Assembly: GCA_003508835.1 (NCBI GenBank)
Contig: PUFA01000162.1
Span: 2,790,001 to 2,854,000 of the forward strand
Length of the DNA: 64,000 nucleotides
Reading direction: 5' to 3'
Source: Eonycteris spelaea
Lineage: Eukaryota > Chordata > Mammalia > Chiroptera > Pteropodidae
Below are positions 34,546 to 45,984 of this stretch, piece by piece. The position numbers and the translations under genes were made by a program. Under the pieces are notes generated by a model that ran no database searches, was not told the DNA's origin, and saw only the letters and a list, made by a program, of their open reading frames with translations. Positions within the stretch are counted from its first letter, which is position 1. Every line of letters begins with the position of its first letter.

Positions 34546-35854
34546 CGCTTGGCTGCTGCAATTGATGTTCCTTCTAATATTTGTGCTCACAACTGTGACA
34601 TAGCCTAGCCTTTTTAGATGTTATCATTCCTTAATTTTTACATTTTATTTGATTATCTTGTAGGAAAGATGAAAGCAGTTTGTTTCTTTGGAGGTTTCTC
34701 TCTTCATTATCACAGTGAAACAGAAGAGCTACAGAAGTATGAGAATGACTGATCCAGAGTTACCTTTGTTCTGGTGGATAGCCCTGTTCAGGAGAGAATT
34801 ACTTGTATAATCATATTAGTAATACCTCACTTATGAACAATTGATAATCACACGTGTGTACTGCATTACTGTTTTCAAAGCCTTTTTACATCTATCGTCG
34901 CATTTGATGCCAGTGTAGACATCACATTATAAGTCACTTTTGGGGACTTCAGAATTGCCCCTATCTGATTTGAGCAAAGGGTGATGGAGGGGCCTGTGCA
35001 ATAAACAGGCTGCCAACCAGGAAGGGGCACACATTTCAATGAGTGAAATTCTGAGCCATATACCGTGATTTTCTTCTTTTCTGCCACGTGAACAGCAGTT
35101 GGGGACGGGAGGAGAAGAGCTAATCAATTCTGGTTTTGTTTGTGTGTTCCTTGATTTTATTTTATTCAAGGGCAATCAGCTGAAGGGAAATAAACTGCTT
35201 ATTAGAATGCTGAAAGCTGTACTTAAATCCTTTCTTTTAGGAGCCAGGTTTTCAAAGCTTTTTCTTCTCAGTGTTACTCATTTCTCTTCAAAGATAGCAG
35301 AATATAAATGCATTCAAGTGTACACAGCAGTTAGGGTGCTTATGAAGGCAATGGAGAGGAAATCCACATAAATACTGTCCCCCACCAGCAAGGACAATGT
35401 GAACATGCTAAGAAAGTGAGATTCTTTGTGCCAACGAAGAACTTACAGAATAATTTGTGACCTCTATTCCCTATGTTGTTTTGAACACTGGTCAGAACTA
35501 ACGAGAAACCCATGTGTGTTTAAAATTGGCAACATCCAGATTGAGAAATACCCAGATTTAATAACATAAAAGAAAAATACACATATATAACAAAACCAAA
35601 TATGTATAGAAATGTCTTTTTCCCAGTGGTTGTCCACTAAATAACTAAAGCTCAGAGTTCTCTTAAAATTTCAGCACAAATATAAATGTAATTTGATTTG
35701 AGCATCCTCGAATCCCTACCTATTCATGCACAAACCTTTTCAAGGCTGTAAAAAATATATATATATTAACCTTTTTATAGCATTTTGCATCTCCAGTGCC
35801 ATATTTTCAGTGGTAAACAGTGTCCATTCACACACTTGTATGTTGGAGTGTCTG
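34546..35854. other. Unassigned sequence
   Basis: No gene or repeat recognised. The stretch at about 35010-35250 has a single-copy look, and the overlapping frames there on both strands are not recognisable proteins. Confidence 0.4.
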
Positions 35855-35975
35855 TTTAATAGCAAACATTTGTTGTATGTCCACCATATTCTGGGTATGT
35901 TCTCAGAAATGGTGAAGGAGGCAAAACATTATCCTTGGCCTCAGAGAGTTTATCCTTTTAATCTAGTAAAAGCAC
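35855..35975 (-). mobile_element. L2 LINE 3' fragment
   Basis: Antisense L2: 'aacatttgttgtatgtccac', 'catattctgggtatgttctc' and 'cctcagagagtttatccttt' correspond to 'aaatatttattgagcaccta', 'gccaggcactgttcta' and 'ctcatggagcttacattct'. Confidence 0.65.
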
Positions 35976-36839
35976 ATTCAAACCTGCCCTGTGCTAACAG
36001 GCCTTTCCCATCATGCTTTAAATAGATTTTCATTGAATGGCTGATCTTAATGGATTAGTTGGTCTTTATCTCAATAGGCAAACTGTTTTTTCTGGCCTCC
36101 TCATTCTGTTTTTAATATTCCCTTGGCTTTTTTCTTTGCTTCCTTCCTGTGGAGCTGTTATCAACAGGTATCCCTTAACACTTCTTTTCTTTTTCTTTTT
36201 CTTTTTTCTTTTTTTCATGTGCTCCATTTACTAGAACAAAAGCTTTTGCTTATTTGACAAAATAAGGAAAACCCTAAGAAAGAAATATTTCTGATGCTAG
36301 GTGTTAAATTAGAGATTTACATAATGATCTGGATTGGTTTAAATCCACAAATTTGATTCTCTCCAAATTGGTGTTCAAACATGTATTTACACAGATGTTC
36401 AAAGGCCCTGAAATGAACTTCTGTTAAAGACCCAGATTCTACATAGAATCATAGTAGTTATATATACCCACACTTATGGAAACAGGGCTAAGTGCTAAGG
36501 TATTCAACTCAGGGAGCTAAAAGATCAAATGGCTCTTTTGGACTTTAATAAGAGACCCTACCCCTGTATTTTTCCCCCTCATGTTAAGAGAATAAGATCT
36601 TCATAGTCTCCAACAGAGGCTATATTGTGCTTATTTATATGTTTCACAATATTAGGACATGCTATACTTAAAAAAAAAAAAAAATAGATGCAGCCCTTGA
36701 CCCGGTCTTGCGCCCATCAGAAAAGGAACCCCAACAATATAAACAGAGCATTGAAGATTACAAAGCCAAATGGACACTCCAGACAAGTGCATATGGTAGT
36801 TGTAGCATGCTACCTTCATCTTCAAAAACAGCATTACCT
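35976..36839. other. Unassigned sequence with a T-rich pyrimidine tract
   Basis: A CTTTT-type tract lies at 36181-36218 and an A15 run at about 36670-36684. No gene or repeat recognised. Confidence 0.4.
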
Positions 36840-37110
36840 CCTCTAGTCCCCAATCCTTTTTTTTACCTTTTAAACTTTCTTCATTTTTCAAGGTCCAGTG
36901 AAAATCCTATACTATTTACCATGTGTTCTCTGTTCCCTACACAAAGAATGATTTTCTTTCTCTAATATTCCTATTTTGCTTCTCTCTTTCTGTATTTATT
37001 ATGGGTTACGGTTATTTTTTAATATGTGGTTTATTTCTCCTAACACATCTTAAGCTCCTTATAATCAGGAATATTTTTTCTGGTTTTATTGGGTTCCAAT
37101 ATCGCACATG
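36840..37110 (+). mobile_element. Probable L2-like LINE fragment
   Basis: Words such as 'tttcaaggtccagtgaaaat', 'tctgtatttattatgggtta' and 'cttaagctccttataatcag' match the order seen in L2 3' ends (diet of 'caagtccagctcaaat', 'gtatttatta', 'aagctccttgagggcagg'). Diverged, so tentative. Confidence 0.45.
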
Positions 37111-37124
37111 CTATATACGAGTCA

Positions 37125-37715
37125 TAATTTATGCATGTCATAGCTATAAGATGAATTGTTCTATGTACAGCATAATAATTATAGTTAAAACTATAGTATA
37201 TACTTGAAAGTTGCTAAGAGTAGATCTCAGATGTTCTCACCACAAAAAAGAAATGGTAATTATGTCATATTGTTAAGGGTGGAAAATTTTCCAGTAAGCC
37301 AGCATTAAGGATTTTCTCTGCTTCTGTAATCTGCTCAAAGATATGCTTAACCAGGGTGTGGTCATCTGCTCAAAAATATGCTAATGGCCAACTTCTGATT
37401 CTGTAATCTGTTTACTTATTTAATGTTAACCAGGGCGTGGTTCTAGGTTTTATAAACTACCTCTTTTGGGAGCTCGGGGCTGATCTCTTCTAACCCTGCT
37501 TAGTAGAGAGTCAGTCTCTGGCTGGCTAATAAAGGCTCAGAATTCATCTCAGTTGGCTCTGTGGGTCCTAGATTTGAGCAAACCACAACATTATGATGCA
37601 GGTGTTAGCTAACACTATGGTGGTAATAATTTTGCAATATATAGGTATAGAAAATAGACACATACACATTAAAGTTACAGAATGTTATATATCGATTATA
37701 TCAATAAAGGTTAGG
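37125..37715 (+). mobile_element. L1 3' end split by an LTR
   Basis: Left arm (37125-37270): 'ctatgtacagcataataatt', 'atagttaaaactatagtata', 'acttgaaagttgctaagagt', 'agatctcagatgttctcacc'. Right arm (37591-37715): 'atgcaggtgttagctaacac', 'taataattttgcaatatata' and 'cgattatatcaataaag' at the L1 3' end. Joining the arms at the LTR edges restores the usual L1 3' order, so the LTR inserted into an already present L1. The poly(A) tail is lost. Confidence 0.85.
37271..37590 (+). mobile_element. Solo retroviral LTR inside an L1
   Basis: Starts TGTTAAGG and ends CCACAACA, so it has the TG...CA ends with a 4-base inverted repeat (TGTT/AACA). A TATA-like TATAAA is at 37451-37456 and an AATAAA poly(A) signal at 37528-37533, giving a normal U3-R-U5 layout in about 320 bases. 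The flanks ATAT (left) and TTAT (right) fit a decayed 4-base target duplication, as made by class I (gammaretrovirus-like) endogenous retroviruses. No internal viral sequence and no second LTR of this family is present. U3 contains repeated words (see findings). I cannot name the family. Confidence 0.8.
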
Positions 37716-38124
37716 GGGAGTCATTAGTGTTTACCATCCCTGGAAGAAATAAAATAAACATTGCTAAACATAATTGTTTTGAAGATTAACATAATTATAA
37801 CTATCAGACAGGAATGATGAATATTTTTAAAAGTATTGCTATTAGCTTAAAGCAATCTTTGAATGAAAACTTAAAAGAAATAAATCCGGCGCCACAGATA
37901 ATTTGAGTTCACTAATTGCTGATAAGATTTCTACTTTTTACAGTGAAAGTCACTGGTAAATCAACGTTTTTTTCTGCCTATGAGGTATGTTAATTTAAAA
38001 TACATTAATTTTTGTATTGATGTGAAGGTTAATTTTTTCTTAGACATATAAAAGATCATAAAGTTATCTTTATTTTCCAAAGAACTTTTTTGTAAATTCA
38101 AGCAACAAATCTTTAAATAGTTAA
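37716..38124. other. Unassigned AT-rich sequence
   Basis: Nothing recognised between the split L1 and the split L2. Confidence 0.4.
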
Positions 38125-38860
38125 TTTATGCATTTATTCAGTCATTACTGAAAACTTTTTTTGTGTGTGTACTAGGAAGTGTGTTTTGAAGATAGAATAC
38201 AGCATAGTCTAGTTGGGAAGATAGACAATAGACAATTGCTTTAGAGTTCATTGATGGATGTTTATAAAAAGGTACTAAAAAAACATACGTAATCTGTAAG
38301 GTAAACACTTGGCACTCCGAGAGAAGTTTTAAAAGCAAGTCTTTATTGGGAGAGTACGCCCAGGCTAGGTTCACTGGTCCTAGGAAAGGGCTAGAGAAGT
38401 CGTGCCCTGGGATGGGAGGGTGTAGTTTTCATAGGGTTATGTGGGGGTAGGGTGTAGAATGGGGAATGTCAGTTGAGCATCCGGATTAGGGTGGTGGTAG
38501 TGGATTAGGCCGTGGCCCCAGGGCTTTAGGGTGGGCCCTTGTACCGGATTTCCATGTCAAATTGGGAAGCCTCCAGGCAGGACCCTCCCCACCACCTAAC
38601 ATATCCGTTCTAGAGATTGAACTGAAGGGTAGGAATAGGTTGAGTTCAAAAACTTCTCAGGAGAATGTACACTTGAGCCCAATCTTTAACTTATTAAACC
38701 ACCTAAAAAGTATAGAGGAGAGGACAAATTCTTTCTAGGTAGAGGAATGAAATACACAAATAGAGGTGAGAAAATATATTTAAGAGTTTCAAGAACTCCA
38801 GCAGTCTGAAGATTGAGGCCATAAAGATAGGTGCAGGCAGCTGCAGAGGAATAATACAGG
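38125..38860 (-). mobile_element. L2 LINE split by an LTR
   Basis: Left arm (38125-38294): 'tttattcagtcattactgaa', 'tactaggaagtgtgttttga', 'catagtctagttgggaagat', 'agacaatagacaattgc'. Right arm (38602-38860): 'ttgaactgaagggtaggaat', 'aggtagaggaatgaaataca', 'tttcaagaactccagcagtc'. These are consecutive parts of antisense L2 apart from a short loss at the junction. The LTR at 38295-38601 lies between them. Confidence 0.6.
38295..38601 (-). mobile_element. Solo retroviral LTR inside an L2
   Basis: Read on the minus strand it starts TGTTAGGT and ends ACCTTACA, an 8-base inverted repeat with one mismatch. Near the end is CCCAATAAAGACTTGC (poly(A) signal at 38342-38347). The U3 part is C-rich, as in many gammaretroviral LTRs, and there is no clear TATA box. 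Flanks AATC and TATC (plus strand) fit a 4-base duplication with one change. Length 307. It is unrelated in sequence and opposite in direction to the LTR at 37271-37590, so the two are not a provirus pair. Family name unknown to me. Confidence 0.7.
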
Positions 38861-38914
38861 AAGGAACTTATGTTTCATGCTGAATAAATGAGTTTTATTT
38901 AAAAGGAATATAGG

Positions 38915-41140
38915 TAGCAGTACATTCTGCTTTGATTACTGTAGCCTTGTAAGTATAATTTGATATCAAGTAGTTGCGATACCTCAACCTTTGTTCTTTT
39001 TTCTCAAGATTGCCATGGATATTCAGGGGTTTGTTTTTTTTTTTTTTTTTTTTTATGGTTCCATATAAATTTTAGGATTATTTGTTCTAGCTCTCTGAAT
39101 AATGCTGTTGGTATTTTGATAGGAATTGCATCGAATCTATAGATTGCTTTGGGTGGTATGGCCATGTTAATGATGTTGATTCTTCCTACCCATGAGCATG
39201 GTATATGCCTCCATTTATTTGTATCTTCAATTTCTTTTTTTAATGACTTATAATTTTTAGAACAAATCTTTTACCTCCTTGGTTAAATTGATGCCCAGAT
39301 ATTTTATTGTTTTCCATGCAACTGTAAATGGGATTATTTTCTGCTCTTTCTGAAAGTTGATCATTGAAATTAAAGATGCCACTGACTTCTGAATATTAAT
39401 TTTGTATCCTGCCACTTTACTGAATTCATTGATCAGTTCTAATAGTTTTGGGGTGGAATCTTTATGGTTCTGTATATATAGTATCATATCATCTGCAAAT
39501 AATGAGAATTTTACTTCTTCCTTTCTAATTCTTGTCTTACTGCTGTGGCTAAGACTTCCAATACAATGTTGAAGAGGAGTGTGAAAGTGGGCATCCTTGT
39601 CTTGTTCCTGATCTTAAGAAAAATGCTTTTATTCCTTCCCCATCAAGTAGGATGTTAACTGTAATATACGGCCTTTATTATGTTGAGGTATGTTCCTTCT
39701 ATTCCCACTTTGTTGAGAGTTTTTATCATAAATAGATGCTGCTTTTTGTCAAATGCTTTCTGCATGTATTGACATGATCATATGGTTTTTATCTTTTGAT
39801 TTGTTAATGTGGTGGATTACATTAATTGATTTGTGGATTTTGTACCAACCTTGCACCCCAGGAATAAATATCCAACTTAATCATGGTATATGATATTTTT
39901 AATGTATTACTGAATTTGATTTGCTAATATTTTGTTGAGGATTTTTGCATAAATATTCATAAGAGATATGGCTTATAGTTTTCCTTTTTTGTAATGTCTT
40001 TGTCTGGTTTTGAAATCAATGTAATGGTGACCTCATAAAAGGAGTTAGAGCCTTCCCTCTTCTTGAATTTTTTGGAATAGTTTGAGAAGAATAGGTGTTA
40101 ATTCTTCTTTGAATGTTTGGTAAAATTTGCCTCTGAAGCCATTTGGTTCAGGAGTTTTGTTTTTTGGGAGGTTTTTGATTACTGATTCTATTTCATTGGT
40201 GGTAATCGGTCAGTTCAGATTTTCTGTTTCTTGACTCAGTCTTGGAAGATTGTATGTTTCTAGGAATGTGTCCATTTCTTCTAGATTGTCCTAATTATTA
40301 GCATATAATTGCTCATAGTATTTTCTTATGATCCTTTGCATTTCTGTGCAGTCCATAGTTATTTCTTCTCTGTGATTTCTGATTTTATTTCTTTGAGTCC
40401 TTTCTCTTTTTTCCTTGATGCGTCTGGTTAAGGGTTTGTTAACTTTGTTTATCCTTTCAAAGAATGAGCTCTTGCTTTCGTTAATCTTCTGTATTGTTTT
40501 TCTAGACTCGATTTTGCTTATTCCTGCTCTAATCTTTATTATTTCCTTCCTTGTATTCACTTTGGGCTTTGCTGTTCTTTTTCTAGTTCTCTTAAGTGTA
40601 AGGTAAGATAGTTTATTTGGGCTTTTTCTTGTTTCTTGAGGTAGGCTTATGTTACTATGAATTACTCTCTTAGGACGGCTTTCTCTGTGTCCCATAGATT
40701 TTGAGTCTTGTGTTTTCATTTGTCTGTAGGTATCTTTTGATTTCTTTTTTGACCTCATCGATAATCCATTCATTCTTCAGTAGCATGTTTTAGCTTCCAT
40801 GCGTTTATGTGTTCTCCAGTTTTTTTCTTGTAATTGATTTCCATTTTCATACCATTGTGATCAGAGAAGATGGCTGATATGATTTCAGTCTTCTTAAATT
40901 TATTGAGACTTGTTTTGTGTCCTAACATGTGGTCTATCCTGGAAAATGATCTACGTGCACTTGAGAAGAATGCATATTTTGCTGCTTTGGAGTGAAATGC
41001 TCTGGAAATATTTGTTAAATCCATCTGTGTGTCTTTTAGGCCCATTGTTTCCTTTTTAATTTATTTTTTTTTTTGGTCTGGAAAATCTGTCTATTGGTGT
41101 CAATAGGTGAATTTTCTTGAGGCTTAAGGTTTTACCCATT
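38915..41140 (-). pseudogene. L1 ORF2 fragment (EN C-terminus to RT core), inactivated
   Basis: Antisense L1 truncated at both ends. From its 5' side (high coordinates) it encodes the end of the endonuclease domain (SRIDHMLGHK and SDHNGMKMEINYK at about 40.85-40.99 kb), the linker to the reverse transcriptase (KKYYEQLYANN-like end near 40.30 kb), and the RT core with the catalytic FADD at 39488-39499 followed by MILYI and [12 protein letters not shown]. Stops and frameshifts break the frame into pieces; the longest open parts are 40291-40773, 40770-41045 and 39257-39487. The C-terminal part of ORF2 and the 3' UTR are missing. An uninterrupted T21 run (39034-39054) has expanded inside it. The copy is much less decayed than the L1M pieces in the window. 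Confidence 0.95.
39034..39054. repeat. T21 homopolymer inside L1 ORF2
   Basis: Twenty-one T where L1 normally has a short mixed 'cttttgtggttcc' word. A slippage expansion or small insertion inside the dead element. Confidence 0.85.
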
Positions 41141-42420
41141 ATTACATATCCAGGGCCTGTTTGCACCCCAAATAATGCTTAAGTAACAACGTTGTAGAAG
41201 GAAAATGGAATAGAGAATATTGTGTATCAATGTAGGAGGTCAGAGTTTAGAAGAACTCAACAACCCTGAAAAAGGTAAAGATGACATATACATGAACAGG
41301 TTTTGATTAGTACGTAGAGGGAAGCCAGCTTTCCACAAGAGAACAAATGTGAAGGTGTCAACAGTCATGGTTGCCCATGGGACAGTGATGTAGTTGACTA
41401 GTGGACGGCATGATGGAACACAGAGGTCAACTAGTAGGCGGAGGTATAGTTCATTACAGAGTGCCTTGAAAGTCAGAGAAATTAAGCTTTGGTATAAAAT
41501 TAGTAAGAAAATTGTTTGTGACAAGCCATTGAGATAGATAATAAATATTACTGTTTCCTTGAAATCTATGTAAATGCCTTTCTTTTTTTTTGACTATAGA
41601 ATACCAAAAATATCCATCATTGGCATTTGGGGAGGCATTTCTTTCTCTGCTCCATTTATTATTTACTTCCCAAAGAGGCAGGTCTTCATATTGTAGAGAA
41701 ACATTTTCCTCAACCGTCTTAGGGTCTAAAAAAGTAAATTGACAAAGACATTAACAGAAGAAAAGCATACAGGTTAGTATAATATGTTTTACATGACATG
41801 GGAACCTTCAAAAGGAAATAAAGAAGGAAGAAACAGTTAAACCTGAGTATTTCTATGTTGGGGTTGATGAAGAGTAGGCAGTCATGTAGAAATATAAATG
41901 GTCAGAGAGTATGAATGAAGTAAGTGTGGTAAATTGGGGGAACTTAGCAAAAATTGTTTGCTAGGATTCTTCTCAGAGTCCCTATTTCTTTGGAGATAAG
42001 GATGCTCTTTTCCTCCAGATATAGAGAGCGACATTCCTGCTTCTAATATTTTCTCAGATTCCTCAGTTTAAAATATTCATTAAGCCAGGGTGCTATATTT
42101 TGGGGTAGCTTGTCCTGAACCCCATCAATAGCTTTACAGTGTCTTGCCCAGCCCCAAGTTTCCCTTGGAGATCTCCCTACTTTAAAACTATCTCTGTATA
42201 TATTTCCCTTGGTCCAGACTTCTCAAAAGTGTACCAGCTCCCGGCACAAATAACATAAACTTCCTCTAAGATTTTGAAAACCCAAAGACCTGTTTAAATA
42301 TTTATGAAGTTCTTAAAGTCAAGAACCTAAAGGTGATAATTCTGCTGAGATGTCAAAGATAAACTAGACTCTTTACTATGTTATAATGAGTGCGTGCTAG
42401 GAGGGACTTTGTTGAGTAGG
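41141..42420. other. Unassigned sequence, possibly an old LTR-type repeat
   Basis: No gene. The stretch at about 41640-42350 has the feel of a dispersed repeat ('gtaaattgacaaagacatta', 'atgttttacatgacatggga', 'tgtggtaaattgggggaact'), and I believe I have seen this text at other mammalian loci, but I cannot name the family or set its ends. Confidence 0.3.
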
Positions 42421-44129
42421 TGAGGTTAGAATGCTGGATAATTTTTTTTTTTTCTAATTTAAATGTGCTTAGGGCATTTTCCCAGGTTTTTTTTCCAATG
42501 AATAATTTTATTGCTCTATTTATATTTATAATATTTTGGGGCCTTTTTCTTTTATGGATGGATTGTTTCAAATGCTTTCAAACTAAATCTTGCAATACGA
42601 CTTTCAGTCTATGAATATTCAGCTCCGGTGTAAGCATTTCATTTTTCTATCGACACGTTGTGATTGCACCTTTCTTAATATACTTCTTTCTTTGCTTATG
42701 AAAATTGACATTATCAATGCTGATTATTCTAAGTGACTAAAAAGATTGTTTCTCTCCTGCAATGTATTTGCAGGGAATGTTCTTTGCTTTCCAGGTGTTT
42801 TGTGCCACCTGTGTTTATATCTTTGCCTCTCCCACTCCTCCTTATAAGTCAGTGTTCCTTCTAGCCGCCTTTTCACCCATTATCGGTCTCCCTGTGGCTG
42901 CAGTTTCCAGCTATAACTAGGAATCCTGCCATTGCATCATTGCATTATATACATTTAGTTATGTGCTTGATGTGTTCTATGTTGACATAACTTAAAATAC
43001 ATTGCTTAGACCAGATTTGTGGTCTTCAATTTTTGGTCATCAATATTAATGAACATTCTGTATAATTTTTTTTTTAATAGAAGTTCTATTACTTTGTGAC
43101 TGCTTTGTAGCCAGAAAACAATCAGTATTGTAGCAAAACTCCTATAGGGAAAATGGAAAGTACCAAAACCAAACAAAGCTATGTACAGGCGATAAAAGCT
43201 AAAATACAGCCCTTGAACTCAAAGATTTTATCATTTAGCTCATCTTGTTTTCATTAATTTGCACTTTGAACTTTGTTCTAAGGGATGGGAGAAGATGGAA
43301 TGAGCAATTTCTACATGAAAATGAAGAGCAAAATAGTGTGTCTACATGTATTCATTTTATATATATATATATTCTGACATACACAATAGTGAAGAAACAA
43401 AGGAAGAAAATATTTTGTATATTCAATAAAGATATGTATTGTATATAAATTCTATATAAACTGCATTACAATTAAATTTACAAACTGTTAAACAGAATGC
43501 TAGAGAATAGGGTTATGTTTGTGAGTTATAAAAAAGCTTACTAACTACTCTAGAAACAACCTAGTTGTGTAAAAAACCATTTCAAGACTAAAGAATTAAA
43601 GAAAAAACTTTATTTCTCAGTTACCATATAAAAAAGAAATCAAAGCAACATGAAAGGCTTATTCCCTGAACAACCCTAAAAAATTGGTTTCACTGTGTTC
43701 TTTCTCATACTCCCCCAACAAATCAGCTGCCAAGTTGGAAAAAAAAAAAAAAAAGGAGAGACTTGTTGAACAAATGTTTGCAATGGCCTTTGTCCTAAGG
43801 CAATTCAGTTCTGACAGCAAATGCTGTAACTGCTTCTTAAGGAGGTTTTGTAAATATCAATGTTTGCATTGTTAGAAAATAAGATGTTATACTTCCTTAA
43901 ATCAAGTGACTTGATGTGAGTGGATTGCTATGTTTTGGGGTTTTTTGTTTTTTGTTTTTCAGTGTTTTCCTAAGTCTTCTTGACATGAGCTATTCAGTGA
44001 TAGTCAGGAGTAAAAGTTCCTTATTAAAGAAGTCTTCCTCCTCCTGTATTAACAGATAAATCATTATTTAATAATTTGATGGATACCCTTTGACTTTTTT
44101 TCTGATTCCTCCGCTTTCCTTTACCTTCC
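42421..44129. other. Unassigned AT-rich sequence
   Basis: No gene or repeat recognised. A TA run lies at about 43358-43371 and an A17 run at about 43739-43755. Confidence 0.4.
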
Positions 44130-44460
44130 ATCTACTTGTTCTATGCAGGGGTTTCTCCTTCATCTCTGCTGTTTTTCTTTCTTCTCACACTTAACCCAAT
44201 TCAATTCATTGAATTGTTATTCTTCATGGAGGATTCCTAGGTGGACTATTGTCTTACTATTATCTCTGTGTTCTTACTTCTGAACCCTCAAATCTCCATT
44301 TAGCCTATACCTAGGGATATGTCCTGGGACCTAAAAACATGCATTTAAAACTAAACTCATCATTTTGTCAAATCTTTTGCTCCGTCTGCTCTTTTCTTTT
44401 ATGTTAGTTGTGGCATTGTCTTGCCATCTCCCCACTCTATGCGGGTTTAAAACCTGGGAG

Positions 44461-44500
<40 letters not shown>

Positions 44501-45210
44501 TTTTATATCTCCTCCATCCCCATTCCTAACCCCAATTTATCAAATCAGTTTTCAAATTGGTTGACTGTTCTTTAGGAGTGCCTTATATCTTTCTTGTCTT
44601 ATTATTTCTCTTTGTCTGTTGCAGTGACCTACTGGTTTCTTCCATCAGCTTCCCCTCTGACACAATCCTCTGTTGTTCTGTCAGGTTCATTTTAATGAAG
44701 AACCACATGGATCAGATTAATGGCTCTCCATTGCCTACAAATAAAATACTCCTGACTTTCAGGTTCCTCTGTCCTCTGTCCCCACAAACTTTTACAATCT
44801 TGACTATAGTGATTTCTGTGGATTAAATACCTCTACCACAACTGATTTTAAGCAATCAGTGGTTTAATGTCTATCTAGCTTACCAAAATCCTGATGTTAA
44901 CAGCTGCTCACAAGTCTGCTGTGGTCTCCAGCACACACATCAGCTTGAGTCACTCCACTGCTCTCCACTCACCTCACTCCTTCCTTCCAGCCAAACCCCA
45001 CTACCTATTTTCAGTGAACACGTCTTCTGATCATTTTTCCTTTCTCTGAACCGCTGGTCTTCTGATCCTTGACTTTCCCTGAAGCATCTTCTCAACTAAT
45101 ACCAATTAATTGAAGCTTCTGATTTCTGTCATGTCATTTCACTTAATTTGACTATAGACTGGCCTCAGACTTCTTCATTCCTTCTGCACTTGTACTGAAT
45201 AAACACACCT
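44130..45210 (+). mobile_element. Long L2 LINE fragment
   Basis: The longest L2 in the window, in sense. Recognisable words in order are 'aaactaaactcatcattttg', 'gtttaaaacctgggagatac', 'cccattcctaaccccaattt', 'atcaaatcagttttcaaatt', 'gtgacctactggtttcttcc', 'atggatcagattaatggctc' and 'tccattgcctacaaataaaa', matching the 3' coding region and UTR of L2. The right third (after about 44860) is more diverged and its end is uncertain. No intact reading frame remains. Confidence 0.75.
44463..44499. repeat. (CA)18 microsatellite
   Basis: Thirty-seven bases of perfect CA repeat, grown inside the L2 fragment. Confidence 0.97.
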
Positions 45211-45984
45211 ACGGGCTCCTTTCAGAACATTGGTGTGGTAGTATGGCAGTAAACACGTTAAGTCATGTGTTTACTCTCAGCACTATTCTGAATCATAGCC
45301 GCTCATGGCTAGCTTTCATGGCTGTAGGACCAGTATAATCACACAGGGCTCAGTGCTCAGAAGAGCCCCATGCTTGGACCTTAATGTTCTCTGGCTGCTG
45401 TACCGAAATTCTTAGTAGTTTTATTTTGAATTTGTATAATCCTCCCCTTGCCCCCTGCATCCCCAGAATGAGTTCTGGGCTACCCGTACCCCTGCTCCTT
45501 ACCTTCCTCCCTCCCAATTCCTACTTATTGATTACCTCTGCTTCCCACTGCCCACAACAAGAGCCTGGGCATGGGCTCGCAAACCCTGTGTCTAAAGTCA
45601 GGGCATGGTAGGCGCCATTCCCATCAGCCCAGGGCTGGCAGTTTTATGGCATATTTTTAGCATCATTAATTTATCATTATATAGTTGTTTCCTCCATATT
45701 ATTATGATGCTTACTGGTAAATCTTTATGTACTATAAATTCTTCATTCAAAAAGTAACATTTTTATTTGTCTCATTAATCTTTGTATTTTCCATAGCAAC
45801 TTTTAAATAACCAATGTTCAATATATGTATGGAGAATGAATTACCTTTTTTGTACTAGGTTGAACCATATGAAATTATTAGGTTATGGGTCAAAATGGCT
45901 GAATATTGGCACTTTTATAAAGTACTTAATTCCTTAGGGTCAGAGTCTATTTCTATAATTTAAGAAATTAAAATTATAGTACCA
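45211..45984. other. Unassigned sequence, GC-richer at its left
   Basis: The block at about 45310-45640 is richer in C and G and contains 'cacacagggctcagtgctca' and 'gaaattcttagtagtttt', words I associate with a dispersed mammalian repeat whose name I do not recall. The open frame at 45384-45611 runs through it and is not a recognised protein. Confidence 0.35.

Noticed and set aside
37271..38601. The two LTRs as the ends of one provirus
   Set aside because: They are unrelated in sequence, face opposite ways, lie in different host repeats, and have no viral coding sequence between them.
40291..41045. The longest open frames of the window, on the minus strand
   Set aside because: They encode consecutive parts of L1 ORF2 (endonuclease end and linker) with stops and frameshifts between them. 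This is a dead L1, not a host gene.
44557..44826. An 89-codon hydrophobic open frame suggesting a small membrane protein
   Set aside because: It lies within a T/C-rich sense L2 fragment, which gives Leu/Phe/Ser-rich translations without being a gene.
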